NCBI RefSeq assembly: GCF_900113835.1
Contig: NZ_FOQV01000016.1
Span: forward strand, 53,971 to 117,970
Source of the DNA: Allobosea sp. OK403
Lineage (GTDB): Bacteria > Pseudomonadota > Alphaproteobacteria > Rhizobiales > Beijerinckiaceae
DNA: 64,000 bases
Direction of reading: 5' to 3'
A program made the translations under genes and the position numbers. The notes beneath the pieces were generated by a model that had not been told where the DNA came from, did not search any database, and saw only the letters and a list, made by a program, of their open reading frames with translations. Within the stretch, counting starts at the first letter, position 1, and each line of letters starts with the position of its first letter. Shown one piece after another: positions 56,128 to 64,000 of the stretch.

Positions 56128-56283
56128 ATGTTCGTCACCATGATTGCTGCCAAGATCCGCTCTTATCTTCGTTACCGTGAGACCGTTCGCGAGCTGTCGC
56201 GCCTGACCGACCGCGAGCTGGACGATCTCGGCCTGTCGCGTTCGGAAATCGCTTTCGTCGCGCGGACCCACGCCGCCGTCTGA
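56128..56283 (+). CDS. DUF1127 small protein
   Basis: 51 residues: MFVTMIAAKIRSYLRYRETV, then RELSRLTDRELDDLGLSRSE, ending ARTHAAV. The RELSRLTDRELDDLGLSRSEI core is the DUF1127 signature, an arginine-rich family abundant in Rhizobiales. Members affect phosphate and carbon metabolism and may bind RNA or regulators (known for Agrobacterium relatives). GAGGA lies eight bases before the ATG. A strong terminator follows after 67 bp, so it is transcribed alone. Confidence 0.88.
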   Translation: MFVTMIAAKIRSYLRYRETVRELSRLTDRELDDLGLSRSEIAFVARTHAAV

Positions 56284-56350
56284 GCCTTCACGGCTTCTAC
56301 AAGTAGTTCTCCCGGGTTCGTGTCCTCCCCTCGGACCTGGTCGAAGAGCG

Positions 56351-56376
56351 AATGCCCGCTTTCGAGCGGGCATTTT
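56351..56376 (+). terminator. Rho-independent terminator of the DUF1127 gene
   Basis: ATGCCCGCT-TTCG-AGCGGGCATTTT has a 9-bp stem with a stable UUCG tetraloop followed by T residues. Confidence 0.88.
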
Positions 56377-56506
56377 GCGTTTTGGGCTCTGCTTACGGCC
56401 CGATAGCGGCTTCGCGCAGGCGAAAGCGCCGGCCGATTGCCGGATAAGCGCGCGCAAGATCGATCCGTCTCTTGACCGCGCGCGCCTGTGGCGACACATC
56501 GCTGGC

Positions 56507-57919
56507 ATGACAGTCAAACCCATACACATCATCGGCGGTGGCCTTGCCGGTTCCGAAGCCGCCTGGCAGGTCGCAGAGGCCGGCGTGCCGGTCGTGCTGC
56601 ACGAGATGCGGCCGGTGCGCGGCACGCAGGCGCACAAGACGGAAGGCCTGGCCGAACTCGTCTGCTCCAATTCCTTCCGCTCTGACGATTCGCTCAGCAA
56701 TGCGGTCGGGCAGCTCCACTGGGAGATGCGCCGGCTCGGCTCGGTGATCATCGCCAAGGGCGACGCGCATCAGGTGCCGGCCGGCGGCGCGCTTGCAGTC
56801 GACCGCGACGGCTTCTCGCAAGCCGTGACGGCCGCGCTTGAAGGCCATCCGCTGATCACGATCGACCGCGCCGAGATTGCCGGCCTGCCGCCCGCCGACT
56901 GGGACAATGTCATCATCGCGACCGGCCCCCTCACCTCGCCGGCGCTGGCGCAAGGCATCCAGTCGCTCACCGGCGAGGATTCGCTCGCCTTCTTCGACGC
57001 CATCGCACCGATCGTGCATTTCGACTCCGTCGACATGGACCAGGCCTGGTTCCAATCGCGCTACGACAAGGTCGGCCCGGGCGGCACCGGCGCCGACTAC
57101 ATCAACTGCCCGCTCGACCGCGACCAGTACGAGGCCTTCATCGACGCGCTGCTCGCCGCCGAGAAGACCGAGTTCAAGGAATGGGAGGGCACGCCCTATT
57201 TCGACGGCTGCCTGCCGATCGAGGTCATGGCTGAGCGCGGCCGCGAGACCTTGCGCTGGGGACCGATGAAGCCGGTCGGACTGACCAACAAGCACAACCC
57301 GACGGTCAAGGCCTATGCGGTGGTGCAATTGCGCCAGGACAATGCGCTGGGCACGCTGTTCAACATGACGGGCTTCCAGACCAAGCTGAAATATGGCGAG
57401 CAGGCCGCGATCTTCCGGATGATCCCCGGTCTCCAGAACGCTGAATTCGCCCGGCTCGGCGGCATCCACCGCAACACCTATCTGAACTCGCCAAAGCTGC
57501 TCGATGAGCGGCTGCGCCTGAAGGCCGATCCGCGCCTGCGCTTCGCCGGCCAGATCACCGGCTGCGAGGGCTATGTCGAGAGCGCCGCGATCGGCCTGCT
57601 GGCGGGCCGCATGGCCGCCGCCGAGCGCCTTGGCCGGGACCTCGCCCTGCCGCCCGCCACGACGGCTCTGGGCGCGCTGGTCAACCACATCACTGGCGGC
57701 CATATCGTCACCATCGACGAGGGCCCGCGCTCGTTCCAGCCGATGAACATCAATTTCGGCCTGTTCCCGCATATCGAGGGCCAGGCGACGCATGGCCCCG
57801 ACGGCAAAAAGCTGAAGGGCCCGGCCAAGAGCGTCGCGCGCAAGCACGCACTGACCGCGCGGGCGAAGGCGGAGATGGAGGCCTGGGCGGGCGGGGTTGA
57901 GATTCAGGCGGCGGAGTAG
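56507..57919 (+). CDS. trmFO: Methylenetetrahydrofolate-tRNA-(uracil-5-)-methyltransferase
   Basis: 470 residues. This FAD/folate enzyme makes m5U54 in the T-loop of tRNA. The FAD site is IHIIGGGLAGSEAAW at the N-terminus. Catalytic cysteines are Cys53 in ELVCSNSFRSDD and Cys235 in YFDGCLPIEV, matching the pair known from Thermus. TrmFO replaces TrmA in many alphaproteobacteria and Gram-positives. The open frame extends upstream to 56375, but the nucleotide-binding strand begins right after the Met at 56507. A long palindrome follows the stop. Confidence 0.95.
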   Translation: MTVKPIHIIGGGLAGSEAAWQVAEAGVPVVLHEMRPVRGTQAHKTEGLAELVCSNSFRSDDSLSNAVGQLHWEMRRLGSVIIAKGDAHQVPAGGALAVDRDGFSQAVTAALEGHPLITIDRAEIAGLPPADWDNVIIATGPLTSPALAQGIQSLTGEDSLAFFDAIAPIVHFDSVDMDQAWFQSRYDKVGPGGTGADYINCPLDRDQYEAFIDALLAAEKTEFKEWEGTPYFDGCLPIEVMAERGRETLRWGPMKPVGLTNKHNPTVKAYAVVQLRQDNALGTLFNMTGFQTKLKYGEQAAIFRMIPGLQNAEFARLGGIHRNTYLNSPKLLDERLRLKADPRLRFAGQITGCEGYVESAAIGLLAGRMAAAERLGRDLALPPATTALGALVNHITGGHIVTIDEGPRSFQPMNINFGLFPHIEGQATHGPDGKKLKGPAKSVARKHALTARAKAEMEAWAGGVEIQAAE

Positions 57920-57924
57920 TCTCT

Positions 57925-58007
57925 CGTCATTGCGAGCGCAGCGAAGCAATCCAGGAGCGGCAGAGCACTACGGCTTCCTGGATTGCTTCGCTGCGCTCGC
58001 AATGACG
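57925..58007. repeat. Long palindrome GTCATTGCGAGCGCAGCG family, copy 3
   Basis: Arms CGTCATTGCGAGCGCAGCGA... and their complement enclose a loop different from the other two copies. It lies between trmFO and the convergent NDUFAF6-like gene and may act as a bidirectional 3' hairpin. Confidence 0.9.
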
Positions 58008-58014
58008 GATAGGT

Positions 58015-58923
58015 TCACCGCGCCGCTTTCGCCGCCCGCCAGATCGTCCATTGCCGCTGCCAGGCCGGCAGCGCGATGATCGTGCGATAGGGGTCGTAGC
58101 CGCTGCGCTCCATGCGCTTGAGATAGGGCTCGACCAGCGCGACAGGCAGGAAGGCGGGCGCGACCGCAGAGGGCACCGCCTCGCGCATCTCGCGCAGCTT
58201 CTTGAGATGCTTGCGCGCGATCTCGCGCAGTTCCTTCAGCGAATAGAGCACGCCCGGCCCGCCGCGCCCGCGCACGATATCGTCGCGGGTCACGCCGTTG
58301 CGGGCGAGGATATCGGCCGGGATGTAGACCTGCCCTGCCGCCGAATGCCAGGGAAAGGCCCGCATCAGCCCACACAGCGCATAAGCGACGCCGGCATGGC
58401 CGCAAGCCGCCGCGCCGCCCGGATCAGTGCCGTTGGCAAGGACGATCGAGGCGAGCCGGATCAGGGCGCTCGAGGTCTCCCCGGCATAGCCTTCAAGATC
58501 GCGCAAGGACGGCATCGGGTCGTCATAGAGATCGAAGATGCGCGCCTCGATCAGCCCCGTCAGCGGCGCGATCGGCAGACGGTAGCGCGCGACCGCGTCG
58601 AGCAAGGCAGCCGCGATGGGGTGCGCCTGCCCCTCACGCTTGCCGCCCTGGTCATTGGCCTCGTTCTCCAGCAGGTCGCGCCACCATTGCATGCGCACCT
58701 CGCCCGGCAGCGGCTCGCTGACCAGCGCCCGCACGCGAGCGATCTCATGGCTGAAGGCATAGAGCGCAAACAGCGCCGGCCGCTGCGCCTCGGGCGCGTA
58801 GAGGGTCGCGATATAGCGATCGTGATCATGCTCGCGCACCAGTGCGGCGCAATGCGCATAAGCCTCCGGCAAGGCCGGCAGCACGGTCTTGGAACGATCG
58901 TCGGTCTGCGTCGTCTGCGGCAT
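58015..58923 (-). CDS. Squalene/phytoene synthase-fold protein, NDUFAF6-like
   Basis: 302 residues. The fold is that of squalene/phytoene synthases, but the first Asp-rich substrate motif is replaced by LYAFSHEIARVRALVSEPLP followed by GEVRMQWWRD, the signature of the NDUFAF6 branch. NDUFAF6 is a mitochondrial complex I assembly factor, so a role in NADH dehydrogenase biogenesis is more likely than carotenoid or hopanoid synthesis. AAGGCGGA precedes the ATG at 58923. It is the last gene of the Sec/complex I cluster on this strand. Confidence 0.85.
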   Translation of the reverse strand: MPQTTQTDDRSKTVLPALPEAYAHCAALVREHDHDRYIATLYAPEAQRPALFALYAFSHEIARVRALVSEPLPGEVRMQWWRDLLENEANDQGGKREGQAHPIAAALLDAVARYRLPIAPLTGLIEARIFDLYDDPMPSLRDLEGYAGETSSALIRLASIVLANGTDPGGAAACGHAGVAYALCGLMRAFPWHSAAGQVYIPADILARNGVTRDDIVRGRGGPGVLYSLKELREIARKHLKKLREMREAVPSAVAPAFLPVALVEPYLKRMERSGYDPYRTIIALPAWQRQWTIWRAAKAAR

Positions 58924-58973
58924 GGTTTCCGCCTTGGCCAGCTCTCGGAGGGAAGGCCTCGATCTTAAAAGTT

Positions 58974-59026
58974 GAGAGCATTGCTCATGCGAAAAACCGG
59001 TGCCCACTTTTTCGCGCAATGCTCTC
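58974..59026. repeat. Dispersed hairpin repeat, GCGAAAAA family, inverted copy
   Basis: Arms GAGAGCATTGC and GCAATGCTCTC enclose the core GCGAAAAA-CCGGTGCCCAC-TTTTTCGC. The core matches the 4299 element on the other strand, while the outer arms differ in sequence but remain fully complementary. Confidence 0.85.
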
Positions 59027-59091
59027 GCTCTACCCTCAGTCTAGGCCCAGGATGGGGTGCATGGCTATGCGTTCGTGGACATGGCGGGCGC

Positions 59092-59469
59092 TCAATCAAC
59101 CGCGATCAGTGCCGCGGCCACCCGCCGGTCCTCGCCGACCAGCACGTTATAGGTGCGCGCCGCTGCCCCCGTCGCCATGCCCTCGATGGTGATTCCAGCC
59201 TCACGGAAGGGCTCGCGCAGGGATGCCGGGATGAAGGCGATGTCGTGCCCGGTGCCGATCAGCAGGAAATCGATGCCCTCGGCCTCGTCGAGGACCTGCT
59301 GCAGGCTCTCGCGCGTGATCCCTGCAAAGGCCGTTACCGGCCAGATCCGGATGCCCGCCGGCGTCGCCAGAATCGAGCCACGATGGCTCATATCGGCGAA
59401 GCGGAAGCCGCCGGCGCCGAAAGCGTCGATCTGATGCCGGCCCGGAACGAAACCGTCGAAGCGAGCCAT
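59092..59469 (-). CDS. Mth938-domain protein, NDUFAF3-like
   Basis: 125 residues starting MARFDGFVPGRHQIDAFGAG. The Mth938-like fold is shown by GIRIWPVTAFAGITRESLQQ and FLLIGTGHDIAFIPASLREP, the latter being the most conserved family region. NDUFAF3, a mitochondrial complex I assembly factor, belongs to this family and, in alphaproteobacteria, its gene is commonly found next to secDF, as here. An upstream TTG at 59490 is in frame but less likely. Confidence 0.87.
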   Translation of the reverse strand: MARFDGFVPGRHQIDAFGAGGFRFADMSHRGSILATPAGIRIWPVTAFAGITRESLQQVLDEAEGIDFLLIGTGHDIAFIPASLREPFREAGITIEGMATGAAARTYNVLVGEDRRVAAALIAVD

Positions 59470-59493
59470 GATCGATCCATTCCAATCCAACCA

Positions 59494-59543
59494 CAGCCCT
59501 CATCCCTCAAGGCGCCGCTACGCGGCTCCCTGGGCGAGGGCTG
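59494..59543. repeat. Inverted repeat between the NDUFAF3-like gene and secF
   Basis: CAGCCCTC and GAGGGCTG enclose about 34 bp containing GGCGCCGC-TA-CGCGGC. It sits in the 84-bp operon gap and may moderate read-through from secF. Confidence 0.6.
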
Positions 59544-59553
59544 AGGCGTGTAA

Positions 59554-60513
59554 TCAGGCTTTCGCTTTGGCCTTGGCCTTGGCGGCGGCGGGAGCCTTTT
59601 CCTCGGCGCTTTCCGGGCGGCCGAAGCGGACATCCATGTAGAGCAGCACCGGAGTCGAGACGAACATCGCCGAATAGGTGCAGACCACGACGCCAAACAG
59701 CATGACGAGTGCGAACCCCTCGATCGCCGTGCCGCCGAAGAAGACCAGCGCGAGCAGCGACAGGAAGGTCGTCGTCGCGGTCATCGCCGTGCGCGAAAGC
59801 GTCGAATTCACGGAGAGGTCGAGCAGTTCGTCGATCGGCATCGTCTTGTAACGGCGCAGCAATTCGCGCGTGCGGTCGAACACCACCACCGTCTCGTTCA
59901 AGGAATAGCCGACGATGGTCAGGATCGCCGCGATCGAGGTCAGGTTGAACTCAAGCTGCGTGATCAGGAAGAAGCCAACCGTCAGGACGATGTCGTGCAG
60001 CGTGCCCAGGATCGCACCGATCGCCAAGGGCATCTCGAAGCGGAACCAGAGATAGATCAGCACGCCGACGATCGCGAGCACGATGCCGAGCGTGCCGGCC
60101 TGTACCAGCTCGCCGGAGACGCGCGGGCCGACCGTCTCGACACGGCGGAAATCATATGTGCCAGCGAAAGCCTCGCGCGCCTTCGTGACGACAGCCTGTT
60201 GCGCTGCATCCCCGCCTGGCTGCAGAGCAAAACGCATCGAGAGCTCGCTGCCGCTGCCGAATTCCTGGATCTCAGCTTCGCCAAAGCCAAGTCCATGCGC
60301 GGTTGAGCGCACCTGGCCGATCTCGGCCTTGCCATCCTTGGCCTGCATCTCGATCAGGGTGCCGCCCTTGAAGTCGATGCCGAAATTCAGCCCGACGGTC
60401 AGGAACAGGGCGATCACCAGCACCGAATAGGCGGCCGAGAACGGATAGCTGAAGCGCCGGAAGCGGACGAATTTGAAGCGGGTATTGTCGGGGACGATGC
60501 GAAGCAGACGCAT
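59554..60513 (-). CDS. secF: Protein translocase subunit SecF
   Basis: 319 residues, six helices. SecF works with SecD in the inner membrane, using the proton gradient to aid late steps of Sec-dependent export. The first helix is followed by NFGIDFKGGTLIEM; the conserved C-terminal helices contain ILTIVGYSLNETVVVFDRTR. The C-terminus is an unusual Ala/Lys repeat tail (KAKAKAKA). It starts 29 bp after the secD stop, in the yajC-secD-secF order. Confidence 0.96.
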   Translation of the reverse strand: MRLLRIVPDNTRFKFVRFRRFSYPFSAAYSVLVIALFLTVGLNFGIDFKGGTLIEMQAKDGKAEIGQVRSTAHGLGFGEAEIQEFGSGSELSMRFALQPGGDAAQQAVVTKAREAFAGTYDFRRVETVGPRVSGELVQAGTLGIVLAIVGVLIYLWFRFEMPLAIGAILGTLHDIVLTVGFFLITQLEFNLTSIAAILTIVGYSLNETVVVFDRTRELLRRYKTMPIDELLDLSVNSTLSRTAMTATTTFLSLLALVFFGGTAIEGFALVMLFGVVVCTYSAMFVSTPVLLYMDVRFGRPESAEEKAPAAAKAKAKAKA

Positions 60514-60542
60514 GCGCTATCTCCTGAAAAGGGTTGGCAGCG

Positions 60543-62150
60543 TCAGAACGGCAGATGCTTGGGCCGGGCCCAGCGATACCACAGCGCGATCAGCATCCGC
60601 GTCAACGTCACGGCCGTGATCACGGTCGTCAGGATGCCGAGGATGAAGACGACCGCAAAGCCGCGCACCGGGCCGGAGCCGAGCGAGAACAGCGCCACGG
60701 CCGCGATCAGCATGGTGACGTTGGAGTCGATGATGGTGGCGAAGGCGCGCTGAAAGCCCGCCTCCAGAGCCGAGACGAGGCTGCGGCCCTGATGCTCCTC
60801 CTCGCGCATGCGCTCATAGATCAGCACGTTGGAATCGACCGCCGTGCCGATGGTGAGCACGATGCCGGCAATACCAGGCAGCGTCATGGTCGCGCCCAGC
60901 AGCGACATCAGCCCGAAGATCAGGCAGACATGGACGAGCAGCGCGACCGAGGCGATCATCCCGAACACGCCATAGGTGCCGAGCATGTAGAAGATCACCA
61001 GCACCGTCGCGATCAATGTCGCGAGCTTGCCGGCATGGATCGAATCGGCGCCGAGGCCAGGGCCGACGGTACGCTCCTCGACGATCGTCATCTTCGCCGG
61101 CAAGGCGCCGGCGCGCAGCAGGATGGCGAGATTGTTGACGCTCTCGACGGTGAAATTGCCGGAGATCTGGCCGGAGCCGCCGGTGATCGGCGACTGCACC
61201 ACCGGCGACGAGATCACCTTGTTATCGAGCACGATCGCAAGCGCGCGGCCGAGATTTTCGGTCGTCGCCTGGCCGAAGCGCTGCGCGCCACGCACATTGA
61301 AACGAAAATTGACGATCGGCTGGCTGGTGCGGGAATCGAAGGCCGCCTGCGCGTCGGTCAGATCGGCTCCGCCGACGATGACCTGCCGGCTGACCGGCAC
61401 AAGTGCCCCGCCACTATCGTTCGAGGGCAGCATGTCGACATCGGTCGCACCTGGCTCGGCGATGAAACGGAATTCGAGCTTCGCTGTCTCGCCGATGCGC
61501 TTCTTGATTTCTTCTGGATCGGCGCCGGGCACTTGAACGAGGATGCGGTCGAGCCCCTGACGTTGGATATTCGGCTCCTTGGTGCCGTCGGGGTCGATAC
61601 GCCGGCGCAAAACCTCGATCGCCTTGGCGGCGGTGTCGCGGATCAAATCATTGATCGCGGCTTCCGAGAGCGTTGCCTGGATCAGCCCGTCCGGCTGCTC
61701 GGTGAAATCGATGGTTGACTGCGAGGAGGCGCCGAAGGCCCCGAGCGCGCCCAAAGGCTGGGCCAATTCACGCAGTTTCGGCAGCAATTTCGCCCGGTCA
61801 CCGGCGTCTGCGACGCGCAACTGCACGCCACGCGACGTCAAAGTGATACCGCCCTGGGCCGAAACGCCCGCTTCACGGAGCTTCGCGCGGGTGTCGTCGC
61901 GCAGCGTCGTGATCTTCGTACGGATCAGGTCGGCGCGGTCGATCTCAAGCAGGAAGTGAGCGCCGCCTTGCAGGTCGAGCCCAAGCACGACCGCGTGGAT
62001 CGGCAGCAAGAACTTCGGAATCCAGGACGGAGCGCCCTGCTCGATCGCCTTGCGCGTCTCAGGTGAGAACAGGTTCGGCAGCGCAAGACCACAACCGAAG
62101 AACAGCACGAGAAGGACGGCGATGACCTTGCGGGCCTGGAAACGAAGCAT
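60543..62150 (-). CDS. secD: Protein translocase subunit SecD
   Basis: 535 residues. The first membrane helix is followed by LGLDLQGGAHFLLEIDRADL, then periplasmic P1 domain and P4-type segments, then five helices with IVLTIGTAVDSNVLIYERMR, which carries the conserved Asp of the proton path. It is shorter than E. coli SecD (615 residues) but typical of alphaproteobacteria. It lies between yajC and secF on the same strand. Confidence 0.96.
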   Translation of the reverse strand: MLRFQARKVIAVLLVLFFGCGLALPNLFSPETRKAIEQGAPSWIPKFLLPIHAVVLGLDLQGGAHFLLEIDRADLIRTKITTLRDDTRAKLREAGVSAQGGITLTSRGVQLRVADAGDRAKLLPKLRELAQPLGALGAFGASSQSTIDFTEQPDGLIQATLSEAAINDLIRDTAAKAIEVLRRRIDPDGTKEPNIQRQGLDRILVQVPGADPEEIKKRIGETAKLEFRFIAEPGATDVDMLPSNDSGGALVPVSRQVIVGGADLTDAQAAFDSRTSQPIVNFRFNVRGAQRFGQATTENLGRALAIVLDNKVISSPVVQSPITGGSGQISGNFTVESVNNLAILLRAGALPAKMTIVEERTVGPGLGADSIHAGKLATLIATVLVIFYMLGTYGVFGMIASVALLVHVCLIFGLMSLLGATMTLPGIAGIVLTIGTAVDSNVLIYERMREEEHQGRSLVSALEAGFQRAFATIIDSNVTMLIAAVALFSLGSGPVRGFAVVFILGILTTVITAVTLTRMLIALWYRWARPKHLPF

Positions 62151-62205
62151 CTGCTTGAACAGCCTTGTTGTCGCGCGCCGGCTCGCTCTGGAGCCGGAGC
62201 GTCGT

Positions 62206-62529
62206 TCAGCTCTTGACCGGCTCGCCCTTGGCGCGCACTTCCGAGATCATGCCCTTGACCAGCCGGACGCGAACGCCCTCGGCGATCTCGGCTTCGATCT
62301 CGCCATCGTCGATGACCTTCGACACCTTGGCGACGATGCCGCCCGTGGTGACCACCGTGTCGCCGCGGCGAACGTTCTTGATCATCTCCTGATGCGACTT
62401 CACCCGCTTCTGCTGCGGGCGGATGATCAGGAACCACATGATGACGAAGATCAGAACGAACGGCACCAGCGACATCAGCACGTCGGAGGAACCGCCGCCG
62501 AGGCCTTGAGCGAAAGCAGGGGTGATCAC
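62206..62529 (-). CDS. yajC: Sec translocon accessory subunit YajC
   Basis: 107 residues. One N-terminal membrane helix (VPFVLIFVIMWFLIIRPQQK) is followed by the conserved cytosolic region RGDTVVTTGGIVAKVSKVID. YajC associates with SecDF and modulates the translocon. It heads the cluster; the 275-bp region up to the divergent ATPase gene must contain the operon promoter, although I cannot point to it. Confidence 0.95.
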   Translation of the reverse strand: MITPAFAQGLGGGSSDVLMSLVPFVLIFVIMWFLIIRPQQKRVKSHQEMIKNVRRGDTVVTTGGIVAKVSKVIDDGEIEAEIAEGVRVRLVKGMISEVRAKGEPVKS

Positions 62530-62804
62530 GAATAGGCTCCTTCATCGCGGCGGCGCAAAAGGCCACCGGCCGCGGGGCGCGGCAACAGCATCGTCAGGCT
62601 TGTCAAAATCGCGCGGACTATAGCCACGGACGCCGGTAAATCAATCTGAGAGCAGCCGGACATCCAGCCGCGCCCCCCACCTATGGGCTTGCCATCATTC
62701 GCGCAATGGCCTTGCGCTTTGCATCGAGGTGCAGTTTACCGGATTGTTGAACCGTACCGCCGGGTACGGCTGCTGCGGCTCACCTGTTTCAAGGCGCTTT
62801 CCAG

Positions 62805-63683
62805 ATGACCGACACCGCTACCGACCAGACGCTCGCGACGCTCCTGCGCATCGCCTCCGCGCTTGAGCGCATCGCTCCCCCGGCCCGCAAACCGGCTGAT
62901 CTCACGGCTGCCGACGCCTTCGTCTGGCATCCTGCCGGCACGGAGCTTGCGCCCGTTGCCAGGGTCAACCGGGTGGCGCTCTCGCTGCTGCGCGGCGTCG
63001 ACCGCGTCCGCGACACTTTGGCAGAGAACACCGAGCGCTTCGCGCGCGGTCTGCCCGCCAACAATGTGCTGCTCTGGGGCGCACGCGGCATGGGCAAGTC
63101 CTCCCTGGTCAAATCGGTCCATGCCGACACCAACACGCGGCTCAAGAGCGAGGCGCTACCTCTGAAGCTGATCGAGATTCATCGCGAGGACATCGAGAGC
63201 CTGCCTGTGCTGATGGCGCTACTCCGCGCGGACCGGCACCGCGCCATCGTGTTCTGCGACGATCTCTCCTTCGACGGCGACGACACCTCCTACAAATCGC
63301 TGAAGGCGGCCCTCGACGGCGGCGTCGAGGGCCGGCCCGAGAACGTGGTGTTCTACGCCACCTCGAATCGCCGGCATCTGATGCCCCGCGACATGATGGA
63401 CAATGAGCGCTCGACCGCGATCAACCCCGGCGAGGCGATCGAGGAAAAGGTCTCGCTGTCGGATCGATTCGGCCTCTGGCTCGGCTTCCACAAATGCAGC
63501 CAGGACGAATATCTGGCGATGATCGACGGCTATGTCGGCCATTTCGGCCTTCAGGTCGCGCCCGAGGAACTGCGTCGCGAGGCGCTGGAATGGGCGACGA
63601 CCCGCGGCTCCCGCTCAGGCCGCACCGCCTGGCAATACATCCAGGACCTGGCCGGGCGGCTCGGGAAGCGGCTGGAGGGGTGA
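62805..63683 (+). CDS. DUF815-family AAA ATPase
   Basis: 292 residues. Walker A is GARGMGKSS (about residues 92-100), Walker B is AIVFCDDLSF, and a sensor-like SNRRHLMPRD follows. DUF815 proteins are predicted ATPases of unknown function. The gene is divergent from yajC, an arrangement I recall in many alphaproteobacteria, so a link to membrane or envelope processes is possible but unproven. The ATG follows CGCTTTCCAG with no strong Shine-Dalgarno. Confidence 0.85.
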   Translation: MTDTATDQTLATLLRIASALERIAPPARKPADLTAADAFVWHPAGTELAPVARVNRVALSLLRGVDRVRDTLAENTERFARGLPANNVLLWGARGMGKSSLVKSVHADTNTRLKSEALPLKLIEIHREDIESLPVLMALLRADRHRAIVFCDDLSFDGDDTSYKSLKAALDGGVEGRPENVVFYATSNRRHLMPRDMMDNERSTAINPGEAIEEKVSLSDRFGLWLGFHKCSQDEYLAMIDGYVGHFGLQVAPEELRREALEWATTRGSRSGRTAWQYIQDLAGRLGKRLEG

Positions 63684-63708
63684 CCCTCGCCACTCGTCAA
63701 ATCCGCGC

Positions 63709-63746
63709 CGTCATTCCGGACAAGCCGCGAAGCGGCGCCGATCCGG
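63709..63746. repeat. REP-like palindromic repeat, copy 5, truncated
   Basis: CGTCATTCCGGACAAGCCGC and GAAGCGGCGCCGATCCGG match the left half of copies at 40069 and 46881, then stop abruptly at 63746 where IS110-type sequence begins. Confidence 0.75.
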
Positions 63747-64000
63747 CAACTGTGTTGTTTGGTGTGTCATGCTTGGAAGGCGGTGTCAGTTTTGAGCATG
63801 GCGTTGAGGACGGTGAGGAGCTTTCTTGCGACGGCGATGATGGCGACTTTTGCGGCTGCGCTTCTTGCGCGGACCGCGTCGTAGAAGGTCTTGAAGCGCG
63901 CAGATGTCCGGATGGCGGCCAGCGCGGCCATGTAGAGGGCTTTGCGGACGCGTCGCCTTCCACCCCTGATCATGCGCTGTCCGCGCCTGCGCCCGCTGTC
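63747..64000 (-). mobile_element. IS110-family insertion sequence, right part, running off the window
   Basis: The sequence from the REP break to the window end consists of a short non-coding stretch (63747-63766) and the 3' end of an IS110-type transposase. Any bridge-RNA region and the other element end lie outside. Confidence 0.65.
63767..64000 (-). CDS. IS110-family transposase, C-terminal part (truncated by window edge)
   Basis: 77 codons are visible. They read DSGRRRGQRMIRGGRRRVRK, then ALYMAALAAIRTSARFKTFY and AVARKLLTVLNAMLK. The RGGRRRVRKALYMAAL stretch, with the following RKLL-LNAML, is the classic C-terminal transposase_20 (IS110/IS116/IS902) signature. The serine that acts in catalysis lies just upstream of this stretch; the DSG at the edge of the window may be close to it. 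The N-terminal DEDD domain is not visible. Whether the element is intact cannot be judged. Confidence 0.85.
   Translation of the reverse strand, partial: DSGRRRGQRMIRGGRRRVRKALYMAALAAIRTSARFKTFYDAVRARSAAAKVAIIAVARKLLTVLNAMLKTDTAFQA

Noticed and set aside
56393..57949. A 518-codon open frame on the minus strand
   Set aside because: It is antisense to trmFO and lacks any recognisable domain.
58015..58923. Phytoene or squalene synthase for carotenoid/hopanoid synthesis
   Set aside because: The first Asp-rich substrate motif is absent, and the sequence and gene neighbourhood fit the NDUFAF6 branch.

Overview
The window looks like chromosomal DNA of an alphaproteobacterium of the order Hyphomicrobiales (Rhizobiales); Bosea or a close relative is my best guess but is not proven. 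The pointers are high G+C, two alphaproteobacterial LexA boxes (GTTC-N7-GTTC) in front of ssb and uvrA, an Irr-type iron box in front of an iron ABC transporter, the folate-dependent TrmFO, a DUF1127 gene, and a yajC-secD-secF cluster continuing into homologues of the mitochondrial complex I assembly factors NDUFAF3 and NDUFAF6. No rRNA, tRNA or CRISPR array was seen.

Layout. 0.1-2.5 kb: two transporters. 2.8-10.9 kb: guaB, a palindromic repeat cluster, a MAPEG protein, an RND efflux pair and a DUF2865 protein. 11.1-13.8 kb: ferric iron binding protein and permease. 13.9-20.2 kb: AsmA-like protein, exported MetX-like hydrolase, small membrane protein, peptide-type binding protein, MarC. 20.5-27.0 kb: gyrA, M20 peptidase, VOC protein behind a large palindrome, second peptide-type binding protein. 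27.5-30.2 kb: motA, motB and ssb. 30.4-34.9 kb: a catabolic-looking cluster (FAD oxidase, PEP-mutase-like lyase, GntR regulator, LivJ-like binding protein) with a shared operator-like sequence in its promoters. 35-38 kb: autotransporter. 38.8-46.8 kb: aminotransferase; an amidohydrolase/MFS/AraC group; a LysR/GNAT/MFS divergon. 47-54 kb: globin-coupled chemoreceptor, uvrA, YidB, PsiF and arylamine acetyltransferase genes, with much repeat DNA. 54.7-57.9 kb: dienelactone hydrolase, DUF1127 and trmFO. 58-63.7 kb: the Sec/complex I assembly cluster and an AAA ATPase. The window ends inside an IS110-family transposase that interrupts a dispersed palindrome.

Housekeeping genes (guaB, gyrA, ssb, uvrA, trmFO, secDF) are interleaved with accessory uptake, efflux and catabolic genes. 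Several substrate-binding proteins stand without permease or ATPase partners. The most unusual part is the intergenic DNA. Three copies of a structured element each show an outer stem enclosing two palindromic hairpins separated by a 12-nt spacer. Two of them lie in a ~370-bp repeat whose ~240-bp partner 2 kb away has plain hairpins at the same points. Stem bases differ between copies while pairing is kept. I regard this as the best candidate for something undescribed; its function is unknown.
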